64,000 nt of DNA from Maribacter algarum (ex Zhang et al. 2020) (lineage in GTDB: Bacteria; Bacteroidota; Bacteroidia; Flavobacteriales; Flavobacteriaceae). Each line of letters starts with the position of its first letter. Position 1 is the first letter of the stretch. The notes under the pieces were generated by a model. That model had not been told where the DNA came from. It saw only the letters and a list, made by a program, of their open reading frames with translations, and did not search any database. Of the stretch, positions 25,718 to 34,961 are shown one piece after another. Location: the NCBI RefSeq assembly GCF_005885635.1, contig NZ_VATY01000002.1, positions 434,001 through 498,000 of the forward strand, written 5' to 3'. The position numbers were made by a program, and so were the translations under genes.

Positions 25718-27499
25718 ATGACTATGAAAAAGTATTTCCTATTTTTTTTAACAAGTATTATTTGTCTCGCCGCCAATGCTCAAGATACCGATGAAGGATT
25801 AAAAAGGATTTCAGGTATTGTTTTTAACAATAGTGTTCCGCTACCCAACGTAACGGTTAAGGTAGTTGATGGAGAAGAGGAAGTCATAACCGACAGCAAA
25901 GGTCGCTATGACATACTCACTAAAGTAGGTGATATTATTAGTTTCGATTATCCGGGTATGGATCAGGTGAAGAAGGAAGTTAGGGAAAGCACTTTTACTT
26001 TAAACGCCACACTCAAGATGACGGTTCAGGAATTAGATAACGTTACAGTTACCAAGGAAAAAAAGACAAAGAGGACACAAGAGGAACTATTTCAGGATTA
26101 CGAAACAGACCCAGGTATAATCAAAACTAGCTTCGGAATATTAGACAAAGAGACATCTGGAGTAGCAATGCAAGTTGTTGATGGAAGCCAATTGAGCATG
26201 GCATCCGGTGATATTGTTAATGCAATCTCGAATCAATTTTCAGGTATTACGGTTAAGGGCAATGATGGGTTTTCCGGTTCAACCGGTGCTGAAATTTTCA
26301 TGAGAGGTGGTGGTTCTATTGAAAATGCCACACCTGCGGTATTCGAAGTAGATGGTAATCTTTTTACTACCCCGCCACTGTTTTTAGATATAGGGAGTAT
26401 CAAACGTATTGCCAAGCTTTCAGGCCTCGCTGCTACATCACGTTATGGGAGTGTAGCACAAGGAGGAATATTTATTATCAACACAATATCTGGAACAGTA
26501 ACAGGTAAAGGAGGAGGGAAACCTGTAGATCGCGCCTTGGCAAAAAACAATGATTATAAAGGTGGTGCATTAAATCAAGCCCAAATTCGAAAAAATTGGC
26601 CTGAATATTTGAAGACCTTATATGCAAGTAAGAACTTTGAAGAGGCTAAGAGTAATTATGAAAGTAATGCTGGTAAATATGCAAATGCGGCTCATTACTT
26701 TGTTGATGCCTATGCTTATTTTTCAACCAAATGGCCTGGGGAAAAGTTTCAAAAAACCATCTTGGAAGCAAATAAAACCAAAATTGAGAATAATCCAGTT
26801 TGGTTGAAGGCTTTTGCCTATTTATTGCAAAGTGATTCAGATTCGAAAGGGGCCGTTGAAATGTATAAGAAAGTGTTCTTGAAAAGATCTAACTATGCGC
26901 AATCTTATAGAGATTTAGCAAATAGTTATGTCGAAGCAAATGAAATTCAGAAAGCCGCGAATCTCTATGCGCGATACAACAAACTGCTGAAAGATGAATT
27001 TTTACAGGTCGAAGAGGAAGGTGCCCATCCTATTATAGATAGGGAGTTTAATTCTTTCCTTGTAAATAACGGTAGCTCATTTATGAGCAAGGCGGACATG
27101 AATCTAGCTAAAAGTGAAGTTGTTGATGCAGGAATACGTCTAGTTTTCGAATGGAATGATGAGCAGGCAAACTTTGAGCTACAGTTTGTTAATCCAGAAA
27201 AGAAATTCTTTAGGTGGAGTCCTCCATATGACGAACAAATGATGTCACAAAACGGTGAAGCTCCAAAGTCCAATATCGTTGAGTATTTTATAGATGACAC
27301 CCTACCAGGTGATTGGCAGGTCAATATGAAGTATAGAGGTAATGAGAGCGGTGCTCCTACGTATGTAAAAGTTACAGCCTACTTCAATTATGGAGAGAAA
27401 AATGAAAGAAAGAAAGTAGAGGTGTTTCGTTTAGCACTTAAAGATGTAAATCAAAAACTATTTGAATTGAATGGCAGTAATTTAGCGGTGTACAAGTAA
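25718..27499 (+). CDS. Barrel-less TonB-receptor-like protein with TPR and C-terminal beta domain, paralogue 1
   Basis: 593 residues. The order is: signal peptide (about 1-22, ending in AANAQ); carboxypeptidase-regulatory-like beta-sandwich (about 28-101); TonB-box-like LDNVTV (106-111); plug-like domain (about 150-257) with FMRGGGSIENATPAVFEVDG and the end motif YGSVAQGGIFIINT; helical region with TPR-like pairs (about 325-425, including NYAQSYRDLANSYVEANE); and a C-terminal beta domain (about 472-580) with FEWND, FVNPEK, and VKVTAYFNYGE. A normal receptor would have a 600-900 residue barrel after the plug, and none is present. The last domain loosely resembles DUF2135/YfaP. The function is unknown, and the protein is probably periplasmic or outer-membrane associated. 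Confidence 0.75.
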   Translation: MTMKKYFLFFLTSIICLAANAQDTDEGLKRISGIVFNNSVPLPNVTVKVVDGEEEVITDSKGRYDILTKVGDIISFDYPGMDQVKKEVRESTFTLNATLKMTVQELDNVTVTKEKKTKRTQEELFQDYETDPGIIKTSFGILDKETSGVAMQVVDGSQLSMASGDIVNAISNQFSGITVKGNDGFSGSTGAEIFMRGGGSIENATPAVFEVDGNLFTTPPLFLDIGSIKRIAKLSGLAATSRYGSVAQGGIFIINTISGTVTGKGGGKPVDRALAKNNDYKGGALNQAQIRKNWPEYLKTLYASKNFEEAKSNYESNAGKYANAAHYFVDAYAYFSTKWPGEKFQKTILEANKTKIENNPVWLKAFAYLLQSDSDSKGAVEMYKKVFLKRSNYAQSYRDLANSYVEANEIQKAANLYARYNKLLKDEFLQVEEEGAHPIIDREFNSFLVNNGSSFMSKADMNLAKSEVVDAGIRLVFEWNDEQANFELQFVNPEKKFFRWSPPYDEQMMSQNGEAPKSNIVEYFIDDTLPGDWQVNMKYRGNESGAPTYVKVTAYFNYGEKNERKKVEVFRLALKDVNQKLFELNGSNLAVYK

Positions 27500-27536
27500 G
27501 TCAAAAAAGGTATTTATTACCTATTAAAGCGATAAC

Positions 27537-27577
27537 AAAATGCCTGCAACTAAGAAAAATAGTTGCGGGCATTTTTA
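27537..27577 (+). terminator. Rho-independent terminator after paralogue 1
   Basis: AAAATGCCTGCAACTA (27537-27552) and TAGTTGCGGGCATTTT (27560-27575) form a 16-bp stem with one mismatch, a seven-base loop and a short T run. It isolates the first paralogue from the next two. Confidence 0.9.
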
Positions 27578-27880
27578 TGGCCATAAGCTAACCTGGTCAT
27601 GATACTTGAAACTGATGGATTATCACACTTGAGCACTTGTTTTTGTACGTATTTCCCTGTATTTTAAAAGGGAGCTATATTTTTTGTTTTGAGAGTTTGC
27701 TTCTTTCCGTGTTTAAGAAAATGGGGATATCCTAAGAAAATCAAATAAAAAACGATAATAATTCATCAAAAAACACAAAAAATAGAATAAATCGAATCAA
27801 ATCAGTAAAATCGATAAATTTATGTTAATAATGGCATATTATTTGATGCTTTTTTTGAATTCACTTTAAACTATTCAACT
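27578..27880. other. AT-rich spacer between paralogues 1 and 2
   Basis: About 300 bases with no protein gene or strong structure. The last 60 bases contain TATTATTTG, close to but not exactly the -7 consensus, about 35 bases before the ATG at 27881. This probably holds the promoter for the two-gene unit of paralogues 2 and 3. Confidence 0.4.
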
Positions 27881-29623
27881 ATGAAAAATCTCGTCACATT
27901 CTTTTTGCTGATTTGTTCCTTAACAGTTGTTCAAGCACAATCAAAATACATCAAAGGGAAACTGACCCATTTTAATACTCCCTTAGCCAATGCAGAGATT
28001 CGTATTTTGGATTCCGAAACATTAGTCAAGACCAAAACAGATGGTTCCTATTCTATTTCTGCAGAAATAGGCGATGTAATAAGTTATAGTTATCCCAGTC
28101 TAGAAACTGTAGAAATCATAGTTGAGGATGTTACCACAATATTGAATGTTCAAATGACCCAAAAGATTGAGGAGCTAGATGAGGTTGTTGTCAAAGGGAG
28201 CAATAGAAAAAGCCAAGAAGAGTTAGCCTTGGAATATCCAACAAACCCCAATTTAATACGAACGGCTTGGGGAATCTTAAATAAAGAAACTTCTGGTGGC
28301 ACAATTCGATTTTTACCCAAAGAGCAGATTACCGATGTTAGTTTATGTATTCTTGATTTATTACGGAATGAAATGCCAGGAGTACGTGTTTTTGGAGATT
28401 GTATACAAGGTGGTGGAGTGACAATTAGAGGAGTAATGAGCCTTACTCAATCGAATACGGCTATTTACGATGTGGATGGCCAAATATTCCAAGACACTCC
28501 GCTATGGATTTTACCTGCCGCTATTGAAAGAGTCGCTGTACTTAGTAGCCTTTCAAGTACCGCGCAATATGGTACTGCAGGTGGTGGAGGGGTAGTAGTG
28601 ATTAATACGAAGGTAGGAACCGTTGGTATAGGCTCGAGCAAACTTAAAGATCAGGCTCGACTCAGAAATAACAAATATCAAAATGATGCTCTAAATGAAG
28701 CGTCTATCAATAAAAATCTACCAACTTATTTAGAAGAGTTGTACGCAAGTTCTAGCATAGAAATTGCGAAAGAAATATATTTAAAAAACAGAGCTCTATA
28801 TAGAAATGCCCCGCATTATTTTTTAGACGCTTACAATTACTTTATGTCAAATAGAGAAACAGAATACGCGAATCAAATCATCGAAAATCAAATGTATCTT
28901 TTTGAGGACCATCCCGTATACTCAAAAGCTTTGGGCTATCATTTAGATGCACATGGTGAACATGAAAAAGCTAAAGATCTTTACGAACAAGTTTTCATTT
29001 TGAGGCCGAGTTATGCGCAGTCTTATCGTGATTTGGCAGAAAGTTATCGAGAGGTAGGAAATTATAAGAAATCAGCTAGTATGTATGCCAGACATAATTA
29101 TCTTTTAAATGAAGGTTTTTTAAGTTCTGATAGTGTCGGAATACTTCCTGTGATTGAAAGGGAATCTGAAAATTTGTTAGCACTGGAAGGGGATAAGGTT
29201 ATAGACGGTGGGAAAATAACAAGACGCCTTGCCAAGTATACAGAATTCGACGGAACTCGTTTGCTTTTTGAATGGAACGACAGTGAAGCCGAATTCGAGC
29301 TACAGTTTGTTAATCCGGAAAAGCACTTTCATACTTGGAAGCATACAATGTTAGCCAATTCAGAAAGGATTAAAGATGAAAAAGAGAAAGGCTACTCCTG
29401 TCAGGAGTTTTTGGTCGACGGCTCATTACCTGGTATATGGCGGGTTAACATGAATTATAAAGGGAACAAGAAGTTAGAACCATCCTATTTGAAGGTTACC
29501 AGGTATTATAATTATGGAAAACCTTCCCAACAAAAAAGGGTGAGTGTCTATCGTTTGGGACTCAAAAATGTAAATTATCAATTGTTTGATTTGGTTAACT
29601 CCAGCAGTACTTCTTCAAATTAG
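27881..29623 (+). CDS. Barrel-less TonB-receptor-like protein with TPR and C-terminal beta domain, paralogue 2
   Basis: 580 residues. Signal peptide 1-20 (ending VVQAQ); carboxypeptidase-regulatory-like domain about 23-92; exact Bacteroidota TonB-box-like string LDEVVV at 99-104; plug-like domain about 140-245 with VTIRGVMSLTQSNTAIYDVDG and YGTAGGGGVVVINTK; TPR-like helices about 312-410 (SYAQSYRDLAESYREVGN); C-terminal beta domain about 456-570 (TRLLFEWND, FVNPEKHF, SYLKVTRYYNYG). No beta-barrel is present. Two plug cysteines (CILDL, GDCIQG) may form a disulfide. It is followed 5 bp later by paralogue 3, so the two are translated from one message. Confidence 0.75.
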   Translation: MKNLVTFFLLICSLTVVQAQSKYIKGKLTHFNTPLANAEIRILDSETLVKTKTDGSYSISAEIGDVISYSYPSLETVEIIVEDVTTILNVQMTQKIEELDEVVVKGSNRKSQEELALEYPTNPNLIRTAWGILNKETSGGTIRFLPKEQITDVSLCILDLLRNEMPGVRVFGDCIQGGGVTIRGVMSLTQSNTAIYDVDGQIFQDTPLWILPAAIERVAVLSSLSSTAQYGTAGGGGVVVINTKVGTVGIGSSKLKDQARLRNNKYQNDALNEASINKNLPTYLEELYASSSIEIAKEIYLKNRALYRNAPHYFLDAYNYFMSNRETEYANQIIENQMYLFEDHPVYSKALGYHLDAHGEHEKAKDLYEQVFILRPSYAQSYRDLAESYREVGNYKKSASMYARHNYLLNEGFLSSDSVGILPVIERESENLLALEGDKVIDGGKITRRLAKYTEFDGTRLLFEWNDSEAEFELQFVNPEKHFHTWKHTMLANSERIKDEKEKGYSCQEFLVDGSLPGIWRVNMNYKGNKKLEPSYLKVTRYYNYGKPSQQKRVSVYRLGLKNVNYQLFDLVNSSSTSSN

Positions 29624-29628
29624 ACCCC

Positions 29629-31371
29629 ATGAGAAAATTTCTATGCACTTTGGCATGCCTTTTTGCGTTCTTAGGACTTTCTCAGGAAACCAAGAATACC
29701 ATTAAAGGAACAATTACAGATGGGGTTAGTCCTTTACAAGGTGTCAGTATTGTTATAAAAGGCACTGAAATAGGAACCCTTTCAGACGAGAGGGGAATTT
29801 ATATTATTGAAGCGCAGCCGATGGATTTCTTAGTCTTTTCTTTTGTCGGAATGAAAACCGTGGAAATACTAGTGCAAGATGTTACCACAAGGCTCAATAT
29901 AGAAATGCAACCGGATGTCGAAGAATTAGACGAAGTCGTAGTTACTAAAAAGAAGAATAGATATTCCCAAAAGGACTTGGCTATTTCTTATGCAGTTGAC
30001 TCTACAATTGTCAATACATCATTAGGGTACTTAAATCCTGATACTGCTTTTTTTGAGTTCTATACATTGGCAGGAGATGATCTAAAAGGTTCTCCAGACG
30101 TTTTTGAAGCGTTACGTCGAAAACTACATGGCATTCGTATTAAAACAGTAGAATTTGGTGATAAAGCCATTTTTTTGAATTCACGCACCAGTACGAGGGC
30201 TATTTTTGAAGTTGATGGAAGCTTAATGAATCAATTACCTCCTGGTATAAAAATTGAAGATATTACACGAGTAGGCGTTATGTATGGAGATCAAGCATTA
30301 ATACGTTTCGGAAGAAAAGCAGCGGGTGGTGTTATTTTTATAAATACTAAAAATGGCTTACATGGAGCCCGTGAAGGAAACACAAAACGGCCTTATGATC
30401 GTGCTAAACTCCGTAATAACAAATACTATGATGATGCGATAACCCAAGCTGCCAATCAAAAAGGATACCCAGATTATTTACAAAAACTCTACAAAAGTGA
30501 AAATTCAGAAGCCGCTCTTAAACTGCATGAAAAGTTCAAAAACAGTTATAAGAATTCCCCATATTATTTTATTGACGTATATCAATATTTTATGACTAAA
30601 GCTTATCCAAGGGTAGCCGTAGAAATACGAAATGAAGCTATAAAAACAATTGATGATAACCCAGTATTGTTGAAAGCATGGGCATATCATATGGAGTCCA
30701 ATAAAGAAGTGAAAGAAGCAAATGAGCTTTACGAAAGGATATTTGTCCTAAGGCCAAAATATTCGCAATCATATTTAGATATGGCAAGTAGCTACCGTGA
30801 TATTGGGAATTATAAAAAATCTGCTGCTCTTTTTGCCAGATATAATTATTTGGTAGACCAAGGGTTTTTAAAATCTGATAGTTTAGGAATTTCCTCAATA
30901 ATAGAGAGGGAGGCAGAAAACCTTCTTGCAATAGAGGGTGATAAAGTGATGGAAGGGGGAAAGACAACGAATCGTTCCGAAAAATACACCGAATTCGACG
31001 GAACGCGTCTACTTTTTGAATGGAATGATAATGAAGCTGAATTCGAACTTCAGTTCGTGAATCCCCAAAAACACTATTATACCTGGGAGCATACTATGGA
31101 AGTGAACCCGTCAAGAATTATTGACGAAAAGGAAAAAGGATATTCTTGTGAGGAATTTTTGATAGATGGTTCGCTGCCCGGCAAATGGCAGATAAATATC
31201 AATTATAAAGGAAACAAGAAGTTAGAACCTTCTTATTTAAAAGTTACGACCTACTACAATTACGGCGATACTTCTCAAAAAAAAGAAGTCAAAGTGTATC
31301 GATTGGCTCTAAGAAATGTGAACCAACAGCTGTTTGATTTAAATAATTCTGGGATTGTTTCGGCGAATTAG
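29629..31371 (+). CDS. Barrel-less TonB-receptor-like protein with TPR and C-terminal beta domain, paralogue 3
   Basis: 580 residues, the same length as paralogue 2. Signal peptide 1-19 (ending LGLSQ); carboxypeptidase-regulatory-like domain with IKGTITDGVSPLQGVSIVIKG, the most canonical of the four; LDEVVVTKKK as TonB-box-like segment near 103; plug-like domain ending RFGRKAAGGVIFINTKNG; TPR-like helices (KYSQSYLDMASSYRDIGNY); C-terminal beta domain. From about residue 340 to the end it matches paralogue 2 at most positions, whereas the plug half matches poorly. It shares the message with paralogue 2. The function is unknown. Confidence 0.75.
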   Translation: MRKFLCTLACLFAFLGLSQETKNTIKGTITDGVSPLQGVSIVIKGTEIGTLSDERGIYIIEAQPMDFLVFSFVGMKTVEILVQDVTTRLNIEMQPDVEELDEVVVTKKKNRYSQKDLAISYAVDSTIVNTSLGYLNPDTAFFEFYTLAGDDLKGSPDVFEALRRKLHGIRIKTVEFGDKAIFLNSRTSTRAIFEVDGSLMNQLPPGIKIEDITRVGVMYGDQALIRFGRKAAGGVIFINTKNGLHGAREGNTKRPYDRAKLRNNKYYDDAITQAANQKGYPDYLQKLYKSENSEAALKLHEKFKNSYKNSPYYFIDVYQYFMTKAYPRVAVEIRNEAIKTIDDNPVLLKAWAYHMESNKEVKEANELYERIFVLRPKYSQSYLDMASSYRDIGNYKKSAALFARYNYLVDQGFLKSDSLGISSIIEREAENLLAIEGDKVMEGGKTTNRSEKYTEFDGTRLLFEWNDNEAEFELQFVNPQKHYYTWEHTMEVNPSRIIDEKEKGYSCEEFLIDGSLPGKWQININYKGNKKLEPSYLKVTTYYNYGDTSQKKEVKVYRLALRNVNQQLFDLNNSGIVSAN

Positions 31372-31486
31372 TTGAAGCAGGCTAACTTTCTTTTTTTGTT
31401 TTCTAGATCTTATAAACTTTGGGTCGTATAATTATGCGGTTGCTTAACAAGCATAAAATTCATAAATTAAGACAAAACCAACCATT

Positions 31487-33253
31487 ATGAACAGGCTTAT
31501 TATAATAGTAGTTTTAATTTTTCCCTTCCTTACTTTCTCGCAGCAAGAAATACAAATTTCCGGTTACGTTACTGATGGTGAGAGTCCGTTGGAAAAGGTG
31601 AATGTATATATTAAAAACTCGGCAGTTGGCACCTACACCGACAATAAAGGGTATTATGAACTAACAGTTTTTAACAATGATGTTCTTATTTATTCCTATC
31701 AAGGTAAAGTGAGTCAGATTCATAAAGTGAAAGATATTTCAAGGACCCATAATGTGGTATTGCTTCCAGAAATTAATGAATTAGATGGTGTTACTGTCCA
31801 GAAAAACAGCTATCGCGTGAGGTCCCAGAAGGCCTTGTTCGATGCTTACAATATCCAACAGGATATAGTAAAAAGTAAGTTTCTTTTAATGGATAAAAAG
31901 GTTTCTGGATATTCGATGGAGATAAGGGAGGGTGATGAAGTAAATAATGCTTCGGGAAATATATTGGCCGTATTGCAAAATTTGTTTGCTGGAGTAAGAA
32001 TATCAAAAAGAGGCAGTCCCGAAGAAAGAACAAGTCCTGATGATCCTGATGGCGTAATCTATTTACGTGGTTCCGGATCCATTTTAAATCCTTCGCCAGC
32101 CGCTTATGAGGTCGATGGTGCAATTTATCAAGATCCTCCATTTTTTGTTGACCTTACTAATATCAAAAGAATTGCCAAGGTTCCAGGCCTTGCCGGTACT
32201 TCGATGTATGGTTCTGTCGCTCGAGGCGGCCTATTTATAATTAATACGAAATCAGCAAATTATTCTCCAAGCAAAGCCCAGTTGGCTTTTAGGGCGGAAC
32301 AAAACTCTAAAAAGACCTATCAGGCCAAAACAATCAAACAAAGTCAAGAAGTTAAAAACTGGCCTCTTTATCTGAAGGAGTTGTATGGTTCGAAGAATTT
32401 TGAAAGTGCAGTTACTACCTATGCCAAATACAGGATGGTTTATCAAAATGAGTCGTACTTTGTTTTGGATGTAGTGAATTATTTTCTTGAAACGTACTTC
32501 GATAAAGGATTCCATAATCAAGTTATTGATGAATCAGGAATTCTAGATAAGAAAGATATTGAGTTATTACGTGGTTTGGGACTAATTCTTCAGCATTACG
32601 GTGATAATGAGGCCGCTACCAAAGTATATGTTGATGTTCTCAAACATTGGCCACATTCTCCGCAATCTTATTTGGATTTGTCGCAGATGTTCACGCAAAC
32701 GGATAAAGCCCAAAAAGCCTTATCAATTATAGGGCGATATGAACGTCTTATTGAAAACAAAATACTTTCTCCTGAAATAGATGGTTCTCATGAAATCCTT
32801 GTAACCGAGTTTGCAAGTTTGGTTAAAAATTTAAGGGATGAGAAAATAGACCTTGAGTCAAATTCCAACGAAACAAAGGGAACCCGAATCACGTTTGAAT
32901 GGAACGATGACCAAGCAGGTTTCCTTTTTCACTTTGTAGATCCCGCCAAGAATTTCTTTGTTTGGGATAACTCAATGGAAGAATCAGAGCTAAGACACAC
33001 GAATTTTCCTCAAGTTGCTACATCAAAAGAGTATTATATTCCAGAAAATGCTCAAAATGGAGAATGGAAAATCAATGTAAATTATCTGGGGAATACTAGA
33101 ATCAAACCGACCTATCTTCGAGCTACTATTCAATACGATTTTGGGTTGGCCACAGAAAGATTAGAAACTAAGCTTTACCGACTTTCAATTAAAGGTCAAG
33201 TACAAGAATTATTTACCTTACAAAAAAGTAATCTTCTCGTAGGTTCCTATTAG
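31487..33253 (+). CDS. Barrel-less TonB-receptor-like protein with TPR and C-terminal beta domain, paralogue 4
   Basis: 588 residues. Signal peptide about 1-19 (ending LTFSQ); carboxypeptidase-regulatory-like domain (ISGYVTDGESPLEKVNVYIK); weak TonB-box-like LDGVTV; plug-like domain with a DPDGVIYLRGSGSILNPSPA segment and end motif YGSVARGGLFIINTKS. The plug resembles paralogue 1 much more than paralogues 2 and 3. A helical region and a diverged C-terminal beta domain (FEWNDDQAGFLFHFVDPAK) follow. No barrel is present. It is separated from paralogue 3 by 115 bp and probably has its own promoter. The stop is 5 bp from that of the convergent carboxylase gene. Confidence 0.72.
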   Translation: MNRLIIIVVLIFPFLTFSQQEIQISGYVTDGESPLEKVNVYIKNSAVGTYTDNKGYYELTVFNNDVLIYSYQGKVSQIHKVKDISRTHNVVLLPEINELDGVTVQKNSYRVRSQKALFDAYNIQQDIVKSKFLLMDKKVSGYSMEIREGDEVNNASGNILAVLQNLFAGVRISKRGSPEERTSPDDPDGVIYLRGSGSILNPSPAAYEVDGAIYQDPPFFVDLTNIKRIAKVPGLAGTSMYGSVARGGLFIINTKSANYSPSKAQLAFRAEQNSKKTYQAKTIKQSQEVKNWPLYLKELYGSKNFESAVTTYAKYRMVYQNESYFVLDVVNYFLETYFDKGFHNQVIDESGILDKKDIELLRGLGLILQHYGDNEAATKVYVDVLKHWPHSPQSYLDLSQMFTQTDKAQKALSIIGRYERLIENKILSPEIDGSHEILVTEFASLVKNLRDEKIDLESNSNETKGTRITFEWNDDQAGFLFHFVDPAKNFFVWDNSMEESELRHTNFPQVATSKEYYIPENAQNGEWKINVNYLGNTRIKPTYLRATIQYDFGLATERLETKLYRLSIKGQVQELFTLQKSNLLVGSY

Positions 33254-33258
33254 AAAGA

Positions 33259-34887
33259 TTATACCTGCAAAACTCCAAGATTAAAAGGCTTTTCAATCGG
33301 TGCATGATTAGCGGCCTCAATCCCCATCGAAATCCACTTACGGGTGTCTGTCGGTTCGATGATAGCATCCGTCCACAAACGAGCGGCAGCATAATAAGGG
33401 GAAACCTGATTATCGTAACGGTCTTTGATTTTATTAAAAAGTTCTGCCTCCTTTTCTTTAGTAATGGTTTCACCTTTCTTTTTTAAAGAGGCTGTTTCGA
33501 TTTGGAGTAATACCTTAGCGGCTGAATTTCCACTCATTACAGCAAGTTCAGCGCTTGGCCAAGCAACAATTAGTCTTGGGTCATATGCTTTTCCACACAT
33601 GGCGTAATTTCCTGCACCATAACTGTTTCCGATAACTACGGTGAATTTTGGAACCACGGAATTACTAACCGCATTTACCATTTTTGCGCCGTCTTTGATG
33701 ATTCCACCATGCTCGCTTTTGCTTCCCACCATAAATCCGGTTACATCTTGCAGAAAGACCAATGGAATTTTCTTTTGATTGCAATTGGCAATAAAACGAG
33801 TGGCTTTATCCGCAGAATCGGAATAGATAACCCCGCCAAATTGCATTTCTCCTTTGGCGTTCTTAACCACCTTACGTTGATTGGCAACAATGCCAACGGC
33901 CCATCCATCAATACGCGCGTAACCTGTTAAAATAGTTTTTCCGTAGTCTTCTTTGTATTGTTCGAATTCAGAATTATCAACCAAACGATTTATGACTTCG
34001 AGCATGTCATATTGGTCATGACGCATTTTGGGTAGAGTGCCATATAATTCTTTAGGGTCTAATTTGGGCTTCTGGGCTTTCTCACGATTATAACCAGTCT
34101 TGTCAAAATCGCCAATTTTTCCAACGATATTCTTAATCTTATCTAGGGCATCTTTATCATCCTTAGCCTTATAATCGGTAACACCGCTAATTTCGCAATG
34201 GGTGGATGCACCCCCAAGAGTTTCATTATCTATGGACTCCCCAATTGCCGCTTTTACCAAATAGCTTCCGGCTAAGAAAATACTTCCGGTTTTATCAACT
34301 ATCAAAGCTTCATCACTCATGATGGGCAAGTAGGCCCCACCTGCGACGCAGCTTCCCATAACTGCTGAAATCTGGGTAATTCCCATACTACTCATTACGG
34401 CATTGTTTCTGAAAATACGTCCAAAGTGCTCCTTGTCTGGAAATATTTCATCCTGCATGGGTAAGTATACACCTGCACTATCCACCAAATAAATGATGGG
34501 AAGTCTATTTTCAATAGCGATTTCTTGAGCACGTAAATTTTTCTTTCCCGTAATAGGAAACCAAGCACCAGCCTTTACTGTCGCATCGTTTGCAACAACA
34601 ATGCATTGCTTACCTTTAATATGACCTATTTTAATAACGACCCCACCTGATGGGCAACCTCCATGCTCTTCGTACATGCCTTCGCCTACCAAGGCCCCAA
34701 TTTCAACTGCTTTAGAATCATCATCCAAAAGGTACGCTATACGCTCTCTCGCTGTCATTTTTCCTTTGGCATGTTGCTTTTCAATGCGACTCTTTCCACC
34801 ACCTAACTTTACTTGGGCAAGGCGTTTTTTTAGTTCTGAGACTAGTAATTTATTATGGTCTTCGTTTTTATTGAACTTAAGGTCCAT
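33259..34887 (-). CDS. Acyl-CoA carboxylase beta (carboxyltransferase) subunit, methylcrotonyl-CoA carboxylase-like
   Basis: 542 residues from ATG 34887 (MDLKFNKNEDHNKLL). The frame is open to 35070, but that extension overlaps the divergent promoter and gene and carries no family sequence. It transfers CO2 from carboxybiotin to an acyl-CoA. Signature parts are KGKMTARERIAYLLDDDS, VANDATVKAGAWFPIT, the segment DEIFPDKEHFGRIF typical of methylcrotonyl- and geranyl-CoA carboxylases, MGSCVAGGAYLPIMSDEA, and the C-terminal GNSYGAGNYAMCGKAYDPR. A role in leucine catabolism is likely. The biotin-carrying alpha subunit is not in the window. Confidence 0.93.
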   Translation of the reverse strand: MDLKFNKNEDHNKLLVSELKKRLAQVKLGGGKSRIEKQHAKGKMTARERIAYLLDDDSKAVEIGALVGEGMYEEHGGCPSGGVVIKIGHIKGKQCIVVANDATVKAGAWFPITGKKNLRAQEIAIENRLPIIYLVDSAGVYLPMQDEIFPDKEHFGRIFRNNAVMSSMGITQISAVMGSCVAGGAYLPIMSDEALIVDKTGSIFLAGSYLVKAAIGESIDNETLGGASTHCEISGVTDYKAKDDKDALDKIKNIVGKIGDFDKTGYNREKAQKPKLDPKELYGTLPKMRHDQYDMLEVINRLVDNSEFEQYKEDYGKTILTGYARIDGWAVGIVANQRKVVKNAKGEMQFGGVIYSDSADKATRFIANCNQKKIPLVFLQDVTGFMVGSKSEHGGIIKDGAKMVNAVSNSVVPKFTVVIGNSYGAGNYAMCGKAYDPRLIVAWPSAELAVMSGNSAAKVLLQIETASLKKKGETITKEKEAELFNKIKDRYDNQVSPYYAAARLWTDAIIEPTDTRKWISMGIEAANHAPIEKPFNLGVLQV

Positions 34888-34935
34888 GTATGTTTTAGTT
34901 TCAATTATGGCATAAAGATAAGTACTTAAATTGAC

Positions 34936-34943
34936 TACTTTTG
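34936..34943 (+). promoter_or_regulatory. -7 promoter element TACTTTTG
   Basis: TACTTTTG fits TAnnTTTG and ends 18 bases before the ATG at 34962. It lies in the 74-bp gap between the divergent carboxylase and oxidoreductase genes. Confidence 0.45.
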
Positions 34944-34961
34944 AGGAAATAATCGTAGTGT

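Noticed and set aside
25718-33253. The four paralogues as SusC-type receptors broken by frameshift
   Set aside because: Each has an uninterrupted frame, the same length and the same C-terminal domain, which is incompatible with independent decay.
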